From: Deltaproteobacteria bacterium UBA5205
GTDB taxonomy: Bacteria > Desulfobacterota > Syntrophorhabdia > Syntrophorhabdales > Syntrophorhabdaceae
NCBI GenBank assembly: GCA_002412715.1
Contig: DHVP01000030.1
Location: 73,258-98,357 of the forward strand
DNA length: 25,100 nt
Direction: 5' to 3'
Part shown: in pieces, positions 1-7,672 of the stretch
How positions within the stretch are numbered: the first letter of the stretch is position 1
Layout: the number at the start of each line of letters is the position of its first letter
Notes under the pieces: generated by a model
The model's database searches: none
The model's input: the letters and a program-made list of their open reading frames with translations, nothing else
Told to the model about the DNA's origin: nothing
Program-made: the position numbers and the translations under genes

Positions 1-119
1 TTGCCCGCCCCGTTGGGACCGATGACGGCGACCACCTCGCCCTCCTTCACGGAGAGGCTCGCGTTATTCACCGCCTTGAACCCGTCGAACGATTTCGATA
101 GTGATGTGACCTCTAGCAC
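1..119 (-). CDS. livG: HAAT-family ABC transporter ATP-binding subunit LivG-like (5' part only)
   Basis: This is the N-terminal 39 or so residues of an ABC ATPase that runs off the left edge. The reading starts at a GTG (119) placed 7 nt after AAGGAG, and gives a protein beginning VLEVTSLSKSFDGFKAVNN. A Walker A motif, GPNGAGK, falls at the window edge. The GTG start is preferred because the upstream ATG at the ribosome binding site is in a frame that stops quickly. It lies 19 nt after livM, in the usual liv gene order (binding protein, LivH, LivM, LivG, LivF). The family energises uptake of branched-chain amino acids and, in many relatives, amides, urea or aromatic and hydroxy acids. The Walker B and signature motifs are outside the window, so LivG rather than LivF rests on the gene order and the N-terminal sequence. 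Confidence 0.85.
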   Translation of the reverse strand, partial: MLEVTSLSKSFDGFKAVNNASLSVKEGEVVAVIGPNGAG

Positions 120-138
120 TGAAGACTCCTTGCATGCG

Positions 139-1080
139 TCATTTGTTCCCGGCCTTCTTCTTCACAAACCGGTCCAGGTACCCCAGGACGCCGTTGGGGA
201 GGAAGAAGATGACGGCCATCATGATCACCCCGAGAACAAGCGCCCAGTATCCGGTGATGCCGCTGACGTACGTCCGCAGGAGGACTATGACCGCCGCACC
301 CACCATGGGGCCGAGATAGGAGAGCCATCCTCCGAGCAGGCACATGATGATGAGTTCCAGCGAGAGCGTCCAGAACATCATGTCCGGGAAGACGGTGTTG
401 TCCACGACTACAAAGAGGGAACCCGCCACCCCGCCGAAAAAGCCGGCGATGGTGAGCGCCAGGAGTTGCTGGAGCCTTACGTTGACACCGATCATTTCGG
501 AACGCACCGGGTTGTCCCTTATCCCCTGGAGGGCGCTACCAAAGGGGGATTTGATCATCCGGTAGAGGATGAACATGGAGACGGCGGTGACTATGAGTGT
601 GAAATAGTAAGAGCCGCTGGACGAAGAGATGATGTCGGGCAGGGGGACGCCGTGGATGCCGTCGTCGCCTCCGGTAAAGGAGTACCAGCGGTAGACGATG
701 GCCCAGACCAGTGACCCGAGGGATATCTGGAGCATACCGAAATAAAGCTTGGAGAGGCGGATGCAGATCACCCCGATCACAAGCCCCACGATAGCTGCGG
801 CCACGGGGCCCACAATGAACCCGAGCCAGGGGGAAAGCCCCGATTTTATGATCATGAGGGCCGTGCCGTAGGCCCCGACCCCATAGAAGACAGCGTGGTG
901 GAACTGGAAAACCCCTCCGTATCCGAGAACGAAGTTGAGGCTCGTCGCGCACAGGCCGGTCAGGAGAATAATCGCCGTGAGATAGACGTAGAACCTGTCG
1001 AGGAAAAGCGGGAAGCAAAGGAGAACGACAAGGGCGGCGATTACCCATGGGAGCTTCCCGCGAAAAACAGAGCTGTTCAT
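139..1080 (-). CDS. livM: HAAT-family ABC transporter permease LivM-like
   Basis: A 313-residue, very hydrophobic inner-membrane permease with roughly eight to ten predicted membrane spans. The conserved LivM features are a CATSLNFVLGYGGVFQFHHA segment after the second span (about residues 45-64) and an IRLSKLYFGMLQISLG segment in the middle, matching the family's RLxGxYFA region. It ends in a basic tail, KKKAGNK. The start ATG follows AGAGG at a normal distance, 10 nt after the livH stop. LivM pairs with LivH to form the channel of the importer. The length is normal for the family (about 300-420 residues) and no residue looks disrupted. The substrate cannot be read from the permease. Confidence 0.92.
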   Translation of the reverse strand: MNSSVFRGKLPWVIAALVVLLCFPLFLDRFYVYLTAIILLTGLCATSLNFVLGYGGVFQFHHAVFYGVGAYGTALMIIKSGLSPWLGFIVGPVAAAIVGLVIGVICIRLSKLYFGMLQISLGSLVWAIVYRWYSFTGGDDGIHGVPLPDIISSSSGSYYFTLIVTAVSMFILYRMIKSPFGSALQGIRDNPVRSEMIGVNVRLQQLLALTIAGFFGGVAGSLFVVVDNTVFPDMMFWTLSLELIIMCLLGGWLSYLGPMVGAAVIVLLRTYVSGITGYWALVLGVIMMAVIFFLPNGVLGYLDRFVKKKAGNK

Positions 1081-1090
1081 AGACGACCTC

Positions 1091-1990
1091 TTACCAGGTT
1101 GATTTCAAAAGCCCCGTGGGCCTGAATATGAGGACGACGACCACCGCGAGGTAAGGAAAGACGATTCCGAACTTGGGCCACACGAGAATCCCCAGCGACT
1201 GGGTCAAACCAAAGATGAGAGCGCCAAGCAAGGCGCCCCAGACGTTGCCGAGCCCCCCCATGATGACGATGAGGAAGGCCTCTATGATGAGCGTGTGGTC
1301 CATGCCGAGGGTAACGCTTACCGTAGGGGCGACGAGTACGCCTCCAAGTCCCGCCAGCAGGCAGCCGATGACGAAGACGATGGCGAAGACCCAGCTTACG
1401 TTTATGCCCACCGCTCCCACCATCTCCCGGTCAACCGCGGCGGCACGGGATATCTTGCCGATCTTTGTCTTGTTCGTCAGAAGCCAGAGCAGGATTGCTA
1501 TGATGGGCCCCATGACAAGGAGGAAGAAACTGTAGATGGGAAAGGGAAGCCCGCCGAAGAGGTTCATATAGCCCTGGAAGACCTGAGGCACGGGGACCGA
1601 TCGGTATTCGGCCCCCCATACCAGCTTGACAAGGTCTCCAAAGACGAGTGACATTGCAAAAGTGAGAAGGAGGAGCATGAGGTGTTCGCGCTCATAGAGG
1701 AATTGAAAAAGTGAGCGCTCGGCCACAAAGCTCAAGGCCGCGACCCCCAGCGGCGCCAGGACAAGGGCCATCCAAAAGCCCATGTTGCCCCCGCCGAAGA
1801 GATGCGCCACGGTGTAGGCCATGAAGGCGCCGATCATATAAAGGGAACCGTGCGCCACGTTGGGGATCCTCAGCACCCCCAGGATGAGGCTCAAACCCGA
1901 TGAAACGATGAAGAGGATGACCGTGCGGGAGAGGCCTACCAGTATCTGACTGAATATACCCGGACTCACGAACGAAAAGATGCTCTCCAT
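1091..1990 (-). CDS. livH: HAAT-family ABC transporter permease LivH-like
   Basis: A 299-residue inner-membrane permease with about eight predicted spans. The LivH hallmark near the N-terminus, SGLSLILGVLRIPNVAHGSLYMIGAF (about residues 31-56), is intact, and the C-terminal half has the conserved GGLGNVWGALLGALIFGL region (about 241-258). The C-terminus reads IFRPTGLL, as is typical of LivH. The ATG follows a GGAG ribosome binding site, 21 nt after the binding-protein gene. It forms the membrane channel with the neighbouring LivM. Nothing is odd in sequence or length. Confidence 0.93.
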   Translation of the reverse strand: MESIFSFVSPGIFSQILVGLSRTVILFIVSSGLSLILGVLRIPNVAHGSLYMIGAFMAYTVAHLFGGGNMGFWMALVLAPLGVAALSFVAERSLFQFLYEREHLMLLLLTFAMSLVFGDLVKLVWGAEYRSVPVPQVFQGYMNLFGGLPFPIYSFFLLVMGPIIAILLWLLTNKTKIGKISRAAAVDREMVGAVGINVSWVFAIVFVIGCLLAGLGGVLVAPTVSVTLGMDHTLIIEAFLIVIMGGLGNVWGALLGALIFGLTQSLGILVWPKFGIVFPYLAVVVVLIFRPTGLLKSTW

Positions 1991-2011
1991 TGTCTCTCTC
2001 CGGTGCCGCTT

Positions 2012-3229
2012 TTATTTCTTACGGAGCTTCAGAACCTCTTCGCAGGATGGGACGTAGTCCTTACCCTGAATAGTCTCAATGTTTCCGGCGGTAAGAAAGT
2101 CGTACTTCGCATCCTTCTTTGTCACGCCGAAATACATGGGAAGCAGGAGCTGATGGTCGCATTTGCGGATCTCGAGCTTGCCGACGGGGCTGTCTATGGC
2201 CATGCCCTCAAGGGCGGTGACGAGCTTCTCCGTGTCGAGCTTACCGGCCTTCTTGTACCCTTCGGCGATGAACTGCGCCGTCATATACCCGTAAAGAGCC
2301 CCGATCCGGGGGTTACGATTGTAGGCCTTCTTGAAATCCGCCACGAAGGCCCTGTTCTCTGGCGTGTCGGGATAGTAGAAGAAGTAGTTCGCCGTGCCGT
2401 AGACACCTTCGGGGGCATTCTTGCCCTGGGGGGCGAGAACGGAGAGTTCCGTCGCGGTGTGCTGATAGAAGGGGATCTTCTGGCTAAGGCCCGTAGCCTT
2501 GGCCGCCTTCTGGAAGTTGACCATACCGGAACCTCCCGTCGCGACGATGATGAAGTCGGGTTTCGCGGCAAGTATCTGGGTGATATACGGGGTGAAGTCC
2601 GCTTCGCCAACTTTCCACCAGGTCTCTCCCACCTTCTGGACGGAAGGTTTGAGCTTCTTGAGGTTATTCCAGACACCCTCGGCGATGGCGTGGCCGTATT
2701 CATAATCGTCGCCGGCGATCCAGTACTTGACGTAGGGTTTCTTCGCGAGCGCGATGGCGGTTGCCCTGCCTGCCATCTCGGTATTCTCGTTCATGTTGAA
2801 AATGTAGCGGTGCCCCTTTTCGCCGACGATCTTGTCGCTCTTCGCAAAGGTGACGAAGAAGGGGATCTTCTCTTTCCTGACAAAGTCGGAGATGGCGAGG
2901 GTGGTGGCACTGTTTATGGTGCCCATAAGAATATTCACCTTTTCCTTCAGGACGAGTTCCTTGGCCATGGCCAGGCCGATATCGGGTTTGAACTTCTCGT
3001 CCCTGGTGGTATATTCGATTTTATTCCCAAGAATGCCGCCTTTGGCATTTATCTTCTCCACGGCCAGCTTAAACCCGTCGAGCACGTCATTGGTGAAGGT
3101 CGTCGCAGGCCCCGTGTAGGTATCTACGATGCCCACCTTTATGGTGTTCGCCGCATGGGAGAGGGAAAATACGCACAGAAGGGACAACAAAACAACGGAC
3201 CAGAGCGCAAAGAACGAATACTTCTTCAT
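2012..3229 (-). CDS. Periplasmic substrate-binding protein of the HAAT transporter (LivK/LivJ-like)
   Basis: A 405-residue type I periplasmic binding protein. The chosen ATG (3229) follows GGAGGTG and begins a clear signal peptide (MKKYSFFALW to about residue 26, SHA-A). A 21-residue N-terminal extension to an earlier start is possible but would cover the promoter and add no recognisable sequence. The mature protein opens with TIKVGIVDTYTGPATTF, the strand-loop that starts the Leu/Ile/Val-binding fold. Later come AKGGILGNKIEY and AGDDYEYGHAIAEG, typical family positions. It delivers the ligand to LivHM. The family binds many ligands (branched-chain or aromatic amino acids, amides, hydroxy acids), and I cannot assign one. 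Its own sigma-70-like promoter lies just upstream. Divergent genes nearby encode a GntR regulator and a LarA-type racemase, which hints at an alpha-hydroxy or amino acid. Confidence 0.88.
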   Translation of the reverse strand: MKKYSFFALWSVVLLSLLCVFSLSHAANTIKVGIVDTYTGPATTFTNDVLDGFKLAVEKINAKGGILGNKIEYTTRDEKFKPDIGLAMAKELVLKEKVNILMGTINSATTLAISDFVRKEKIPFFVTFAKSDKIVGEKGHRYIFNMNENTEMAGRATAIALAKKPYVKYWIAGDDYEYGHAIAEGVWNNLKKLKPSVQKVGETWWKVGEADFTPYITQILAAKPDFIIVATGGSGMVNFQKAAKATGLSQKIPFYQHTATELSVLAPQGKNAPEGVYGTANYFFYYPDTPENRAFVADFKKAYNRNPRIGALYGYMTAQFIAEGYKKAGKLDTEKLVTALEGMAIDSPVGKLEIRKCDHQLLLPMYFGVTKKDAKYDFLTAGNIETIQGKDYVPSCEEVLKLRKK

Positions 3230-3264
3230 ACCAGCACCTCCGTAAATTTTATGCGTTGATTTGA

Positions 3265-3292
3265 AGTTTACACAGAAACTGTTTTTTGTCAA
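3265..3292 (-). promoter_or_regulatory. Sigma-70-like promoter of the liv operon with inverted repeat
   Basis: Reading leftward, there is an exact TTGACA -35 box (3292-3287), a 16-nt spacer and a TAAACT -10 box (3270-3265, four of six to consensus). Transcription would start near 3257, about 28 nt before the binding-protein ATG. An AGTTT-N6-AAACT inverted repeat (3265-3280) covers the -10 box and spacer, so a bound regulator could block RNA polymerase. The candidate regulator is the adjacent GntR protein, but this site differs from the GTATAC site at its own promoter. Confidence 0.6.
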
Positions 3293-3313
3293 ATAAAACG
3301 TCCGGTCCCGGAA

Positions 3314-4009
3314 TTACCGATTGGCTTCCTGTCCGTCGTCGACGTCCGTTTCGCGAAAAACGTAGTAGAGGATGTCGTCCTTGGCCTGGCTCAGGTGCGT
3401 TTTCACCGCGGCCAGGATCTCCGCCGTGTCGTTTCTTTCGATGGCATCGACTATTCTTTCATGTCCGCGCATCGATCGTTCGGCCGTTTCGGTCATATAG
3501 ATACATTGGATCCGGTACCGTAGCATATGCCTTCGAAGTGTCTGGGTGAGTTCCAGCAGCCGGTCGCTGCCGGCAAGGCGGGCTATGATGTCATGAAACT
3601 GCGCGTCGAGTTCCACGTAACCGTTGAGATTGCCCCTGGATATCTGTTTCTTCTGATTCGCTATGTTCCTCTTGAGTGCCTGAATAAGCCTGTCCGGCTG
3701 CTTCGCCGTGGCCCATGCGATGGCGAGGCCTTCAATGGCCGCCCTGATCTCGCACAACTGCTCCACTTCCTGCATGTCCATACCCCGCACGACATAGCCG
3801 ACACGGGGAATGGAGACGACGAGTTTTTCGAGCTCAAGATTATGGAGGGCTTCACGGACGGGTGTCCGGGAAGTGCCGATCTCGCCGGCGATCTTCGCCT
3901 CTATGAGCCTCTCCTTGGGGGCGATGGCACCTTTCAGGATCTCTTCGCGGATATGATGATAAACTTTCTGCCGGATGGTCTTGTCTTTTTTTATTACCAG
4001 TTTTTTCAT
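3314..4009 (-). CDS. GntR-family (FadR subfamily, FCD domain) transcriptional regulator
   Basis: A 231-residue regulator starting MKKLVIKKDKTIRQ. The N-terminal winged helix (about residues 8-75) contains LIEAKIAGEIGTSRTPVREAL, the GntR recognition-helix signature. The rest is an all-helical FCD effector domain (about 80-215), with metal-ligand-type positions visible: D in YVELDAQFHD, H in FHDIIA, and later H residues in MRGHERIVDAI and VKTHLSQ. An alternative ATG at 4045 adds 12 residues but would leave only 13 nt before the divergent larA-like gene. I therefore prefer 4009, though neither start has a good ribosome binding site. FCD regulators usually sense small organic acids. Its position between the HAAT operon and a LarA-type gene suggests it controls both, as inference. 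Confidence 0.85.
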   Translation of the reverse strand: MKKLVIKKDKTIRQKVYHHIREEILKGAIAPKERLIEAKIAGEIGTSRTPVREALHNLELEKLVVSIPRVGYVVRGMDMQEVEQLCEIRAAIEGLAIAWATAKQPDRLIQALKRNIANQKKQISRGNLNGYVELDAQFHDIIARLAGSDRLLELTQTLRRHMLRYRIQCIYMTETAERSMRGHERIVDAIERNDTAEILAAVKTHLSQAKDDILYYVFRETDVDDGQEANR

Positions 4010-4023
4010 TAATTTTGTATACT
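3994..4023 (+). promoter_or_regulatory. Promoter of the larA-like gene with overlapping GTATAC operator candidate
   Basis: A TTACCA -35 box (3994-3999, four of six), an 18-nt spacer and a TATACT -10 box (4018-4023, five of six) would start transcription near 4030, ahead of the ATG at 4059. The palindrome GTATAC (4017-4022) sits on the -10 box. GntR/FadR-family proteins often recognise sites centred on GTATAC or GTNTAC, so this is a plausible operator for the divergent regulator and would also lie just upstream of that regulator's own start. Confidence 0.45.
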
Positions 4024-4058
4024 GTACCCTAGCCTTTGTTATCATTCAAGTTTTTTAT

Positions 4059-5273
4059 ATGAAAATAACTCTGCCCCATAATTTATGGAATTCGGAACAC
4101 ATCCTGGAGATGGAATTTCCCGACCGCTGGGAGGTAGATCTCCTTTCGATGGAGGGTGACGCCAGGCAGCCGATCGGGGGTGACGATTACCGCCGGGCCA
4201 TAATGCCCCTTGTGCCCCTCATGAAGGGCAAAAAAGAGGTCTGCGTCCTCTTCGACGACCTTTCACGGCCCACACGCGCCTACGAGATCGTTCCCCACCT
4301 CCTCGAAGCCTTTGAAGCCGCCGGTATCGCCGACAGCCAGATCCGGTTCCTGTGCGCCCTCGGGACCCATTCCCCCCACAACAACGCCGACTTCCGGAAG
4401 AAGCTGGGCAGAGAGGCCCTCGAACGCTTTCCCGTTTACAACCACAACTGCTACGAGAACTGCGAAACAATCGGCGAGACGTCCCTCGGGACACCCGTTA
4501 CCATTAATAAAGAATACTTAAGCTGCGATCTCAGGATCGGTATCGGGTCCTTTATCCCCCACCAGTTCTGCGGCTTTGGCGGCGGGTACAAGATCGTGTT
4601 CCCGGGGATCGCCCACATCGACGCCATTGAGTACCATCACGGGCTGCTCCTCCAAAGGAACCTGAACAGTTGCTGGGGCCTCGGCAACCACTCATGCAAC
4701 GCAATCCTTTCCGACATACGGGAATCGGGGAGGATCGCCGCCCTGGACATCAAGATCGACGTCTTCGTAAACAGCTCCGCCCGCGCCACGGATATCTTCG
4801 CCGGCTACCCCGACGATCTCTATCCGGCCATGATAGAGGGCGCGCTCAGGCATTACGGAACGAAAGCGGGCGGCCAGTACGACATCGTATTTGCCAACAC
4901 CTTCGGCAAGGGCAACGAGGCCATCATAGCCGCCTCAATATCGGAAGCCATCCTTTCCGCCGCCGGGGGCCACCTGGTTCTCCTGTGCGACATCGAAGAA
5001 GGACAGGTCATCCACTACCTCATGGGGAGGTTCGGGAGAGACCACTGGGGCAGGCTCGCCCGCGGGGAGAGGGTCGCCCATGAAAGGCTCAAAAAACTCT
5101 TCCTCTATTCCCGTCACAAGGACCATGCAGGTTCGTACTGGTTCGGAAAAAAGGAAGACATCACCTGGGTCGACGATCTCGACGGCCTCATCCGGCAACT
5201 CGACGGGGAATTCCAGGGCAGAAAAGTCCGCGCGGCGGTGATACCCGACGGAACGGTACAGATGATAGTGTAG
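4059..5273 (+). CDS. LarA-family (nickel-pincer-dependent) racemase/epimerase-like protein
   Basis: A 404-residue protein with the lactate racemase (LarA, DUF2088) architecture. Family motifs are visible in order: FDDLSRPTR (about 65-73, the DDxTRPTP motif), ALGTHSP (100-106, matching the catalytic-His region), and FIPHQFCGFGGGYKIVFPG (about 165-183), which holds the second catalytic-type His168 and Lys178, the expected covalent cofactor anchor. EYHHG follows (191-195) at the position of the nickel-ligating His. LarA homologues racemise or 2-epimerise alpha-hydroxy acids such as lactate, malate or gluconate using a nickel-pincer nucleotide made by LarB, LarC and LarE. None of those is in the window. 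The ATG at 4059 gives the typical MKITLPHN start; 28 residues further upstream are hydrophobic but lie in the regulator's promoter. The exact substrate is unknown. Confidence 0.85.
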   Translation: MKITLPHNLWNSEHILEMEFPDRWEVDLLSMEGDARQPIGGDDYRRAIMPLVPLMKGKKEVCVLFDDLSRPTRAYEIVPHLLEAFEAAGIADSQIRFLCALGTHSPHNNADFRKKLGREALERFPVYNHNCYENCETIGETSLGTPVTINKEYLSCDLRIGIGSFIPHQFCGFGGGYKIVFPGIAHIDAIEYHHGLLLQRNLNSCWGLGNHSCNAILSDIRESGRIAALDIKIDVFVNSSARATDIFAGYPDDLYPAMIEGALRHYGTKAGGQYDIVFANTFGKGNEAIIAASISEAILSAAGGHLVLLCDIEEGQVIHYLMGRFGRDHWGRLARGERVAHERLKKLFLYSRHKDHAGSYWFGKKEDITWVDDLDGLIRQLDGEFQGRKVRAAVIPDGTVQMIV

Positions 5274-5351
5274 AAGACGCTCGGGATTCAAAGGCGGCCC
5301 GGTGTTCGATCCCTTTTTCCGCCCATTCCACCCTCGGAAGGTCCGTAAAGC

Positions 5352-5380
5352 TTGTATCGCCCGTCCAAATAGTGTATAAA
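5352..5380 (+). promoter_or_regulatory. Promoter candidate immediately upstream of dacA
   Basis: TTGTAT (5352-5357), a 17-nt spacer and TATAAA (5375-5380, five of six to consensus). The -10 box ends only 9 nt before the ATG at 5390 and no Shine-Dalgarno sequence is present in between, so transcription would begin within about three bases of the start codon. Confidence 0.5.
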
Positions 5381-5389
5381 TAAACTAAG

Positions 5390-6331
5390 ATGCGCCTTGT
5401 CCTCTGCCTCCTCCTGTGTCTTTCCCTTACACCTTCCATTCTTCCGGCTGCTGAAAACGGCGGTATAACAGCGGCGTCATACATACTCGTCGAGAAGGAC
5501 ACCTTTCGGGTCATTACGGGCAAGGACTATCATCGCAGGCTGCCGCCGGCAAGCACGACCAAGGTCATGACGACCCTCATTGCCATAGAGCGGCTCGGCG
5601 GCGACGAGATCGTTGTACCCGACAAACAGGTGGTAAAGATACCCCGCTCAAAGATGAATCTCGTGCCCGGAAACAAATACCGGTCGGCGGATCTGATGAA
5701 AGGCACGATGGTGGAATCGGCCAACGACGCCGCGTATGCGCTTGCCGCGCATGTCGGCGGGTCCGAAAGCACCTTTGCGCGCATGATGACGGAACGCGCC
5801 CGGGACCTGGGCGCCATCGACACGAACTTTGAAAACGCATCGGGCCTCCCCTCGGACAATCAATACAGCACCCCTTACGACCTGGCCCTTATCTTCAGAC
5901 AGGCCCTCGCCAACGAGCGCTTTCTCGAGCTGGTCTCCACGAAATACTTCCTCTTTGAGGACAGCGCGCGCAAGATCCAGTACAAGAACCACAACAGGCT
6001 CCTGTTCTGCTTCGAACCGGCCATAGGCGGGAAAACGGGATATACCCGGGCGGCCCGGCACTGCTATGTCGGGGCTTTTGAAAAGAACGGCAAGGTCTAT
6101 ATCCTCGCCATGCTTGGAAGCCGGAATCTTTGGGGCGACAGCGTCCAGATACTCAAGACGGTCTACGATGATGTGCCCACCGACGAGCAGCTTCGCCTCG
6201 CACGGTCCTCCGCCACTACTGTCACCTTCTGTTCGGCCAAGACTGTGAAAACCAAACAATCCGCGCCCAGGAAAAAAGTCACCCGGCACAAAACATCGAA
6301 ATCAAAGAAAAAAATAGCCCAAAAACGATGA
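5390..6331 (+). CDS. dacA: Serine D-alanyl-D-alanine carboxypeptidase (S11 family, PBP5/6 type)
   Basis: A 313-residue exported enzyme that trims the terminal D-Ala from peptidoglycan pentapeptides in the periplasm. A signal peptide covers about residues 1-20 (LCLLLCLSLTPSILPAA). All three penicillin-binding motifs are intact: STTK at 55-58 (nucleophile Ser55), SAN at 110-112 and KTG at 215-217. The usual long C-terminal beta domain and amphipathic membrane anchor of PBP5 are absent. Instead it ends in a Lys/Arg-rich tail (about 275-313) that could bind cell-wall polymers or membrane electrostatically. This makes it shorter than the E. coli enzymes (about 400 residues) and closer to the single-domain type. 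It overlaps the next gene by ATGA, so the two are translationally coupled. Confidence 0.9.
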   Translation: MRLVLCLLLCLSLTPSILPAAENGGITAASYILVEKDTFRVITGKDYHRRLPPASTTKVMTTLIAIERLGGDEIVVPDKQVVKIPRSKMNLVPGNKYRSADLMKGTMVESANDAAYALAAHVGGSESTFARMMTERARDLGAIDTNFENASGLPSDNQYSTPYDLALIFRQALANERFLELVSTKYFLFEDSARKIQYKNHNRLLFCFEPAIGGKTGYTRAARHCYVGAFEKNGKVYILAMLGSRNLWGDSVQILKTVYDDVPTDEQLRLARSSATTVTFCSAKTVKTKQSAPRKKVTRHKTSKSKKKIAQKR

Positions 6332-7656
6332 AAAGATGTATTGCATTCCTGGTAGTTCTCGCGTTCCTTGCCGCGTCCGTGCCTGCTTTCGCCCTGACAA
6401 ACGATGAGGAGCGCAAGTACGGCAAGGAGGTGTTTCTGGAGATCGCCCGGGCGGTCCCGATCAACAACGATCCATACATATCGCTCTACGTAAACGACAT
6501 ACGGAGCAGGCTTGAAAGCAAGACCACCATGCCTTTTCCCGTGGTCCTGACTGTCATCGATTCTCCTACCATCGACGCCTTCGCGACGATCGGCGGCTAT
6601 GTCTATATCGCATCAGGGCTCATCGCCAATTGCGACAACGAAGAGGAACTGGCGGGCGTCATGGCCCACGAGTTCGCCCACATAAAAAAACGGCATATAG
6701 CCAAGAGAATGGACAAGCAGAAATATCTCAACGCCACTGTCATCGCCACTATGCTCGCGGCAATGCTCGTCGGCGATTCTGCGCGCGACGCGGTCCTCGT
6801 GACCGGCATGGGCGCGGCGCAAAGCATGGCGCTGAGATACTCCCGGGAGGATGAGGAAGAGGCCGATCGTGAAGGTTCGATCCTTGCCAACGATGCGGGC
6901 TACGGCGGTCTGGGCACCGCCGATTTCCTGAAGAAGCTCAGGGCCGGCGGCGGCGATAAGCTCTATCCCCAGTACCTGCTCACGCACCCCTATCATGAAA
7001 GCCGTATCATCAACCTTGAAAAGACCTGGACGAGAAAGCCGCCATCCGTGGACACCTCTTTGTTCCCCTATATAATAGCCAGGACCAGGGTCTTTCAGAA
7101 CTATCGCTCTTCCGGTCTTGCTGATGACGTCTGGCTTTCGCGCTATAACCGTGACAGGAACGACCCGGTCGCGGCATACGGGGCATCGCTTTACTACTCC
7201 TTGAAAGGTAACTTTGAGAAAGCCGTCGAAATCGCCCGCAGAAACCCGTCCCCTTATCGGGACCTGTTCCTGGGCGAGATATACATCGCCGCCAACAAGT
7301 TTCCCGAGGCGGCCGCAACCCTCAGGAACGCGAATGAAAGAGTGGGGCGCTACTATCTTGCCAGGGCATACGAGGGCATGGGCAGAATCGACATGGCGGT
7401 GAGTACATACACCTCGCTGACCCCGTATGCGTCGACGTATCCGGAAATATATTACCGTCTCGGCATGATCCTCGGCAGAACGGGTGATGAGGCCGGAGGC
7501 CACGCATACCTCGGCCGCTATTACATGTCCAAGGGAAACATCATGCTGGCAAAGACAAACTTCGAAAAGGCCATCTCCCGCTACGGCATCAACTCCCGCG
7601 AAGGCACGGAAATAATGCGCCTCCTCGACAGCCTGGAAGACAAGGAAAAGAAGTAA
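6328..7656 (+). CDS. Periplasmic M48 metalloprotease with C-terminal TPRs (BepA/YfgC-like)
   Basis: A 442-residue secreted protease. A signal peptide (1-22, ending AFA) is followed by an M48 peptidase domain with the zinc motif HEFAH at 114-118 and a downstream DEEEADREG (175-183) supplying the third zinc ligand. The C-terminal half (about 275-435) is a run of TPR-like helices, for example AAYGASLYYSLKGNFEKAVEIA, and AKTNFEKAI near the end. This is the layout of E. coli BepA, which degrades or chaperones stalled outer-membrane proteins such as LptD. It starts inside the dacA stop codon (ATGA overlap). The cysteine pair of BepA's TPR region is not evident. Substrate is inferred from the family only. 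Confidence 0.88.
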   Translation: MKRCIAFLVVLAFLAASVPAFALTNDEERKYGKEVFLEIARAVPINNDPYISLYVNDIRSRLESKTTMPFPVVLTVIDSPTIDAFATIGGYVYIASGLIANCDNEEELAGVMAHEFAHIKKRHIAKRMDKQKYLNATVIATMLAAMLVGDSARDAVLVTGMGAAQSMALRYSREDEEEADREGSILANDAGYGGLGTADFLKKLRAGGGDKLYPQYLLTHPYHESRIINLEKTWTRKPPSVDTSLFPYIIARTRVFQNYRSSGLADDVWLSRYNRDRNDPVAAYGASLYYSLKGNFEKAVEIARRNPSPYRDLFLGEIYIAANKFPEAAATLRNANERVGRYYLARAYEGMGRIDMAVSTYTSLTPYASTYPEIYYRLGMILGRTGDEAGGHAYLGRYYMSKGNIMLAKTNFEKAISRYGINSREGTEIMRLLDSLEDKEKK

Positions 7657-7672
7657 GACCGGGTTTTTTATA

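Noticed and set aside
1..714. Plus-strand ORF of 237 codons at the left edge
   Set aside because: Antisense to livG and livM, low-complexity charged translation, no family resemblance.
2003..3259. Plus-strand ORF of 418 codons
   Set aside because: It is the mirror of the substrate-binding protein gene, which has a signal peptide, promoter and ribosome binding site. The long open frame is a by-product of GC-rich codon use.
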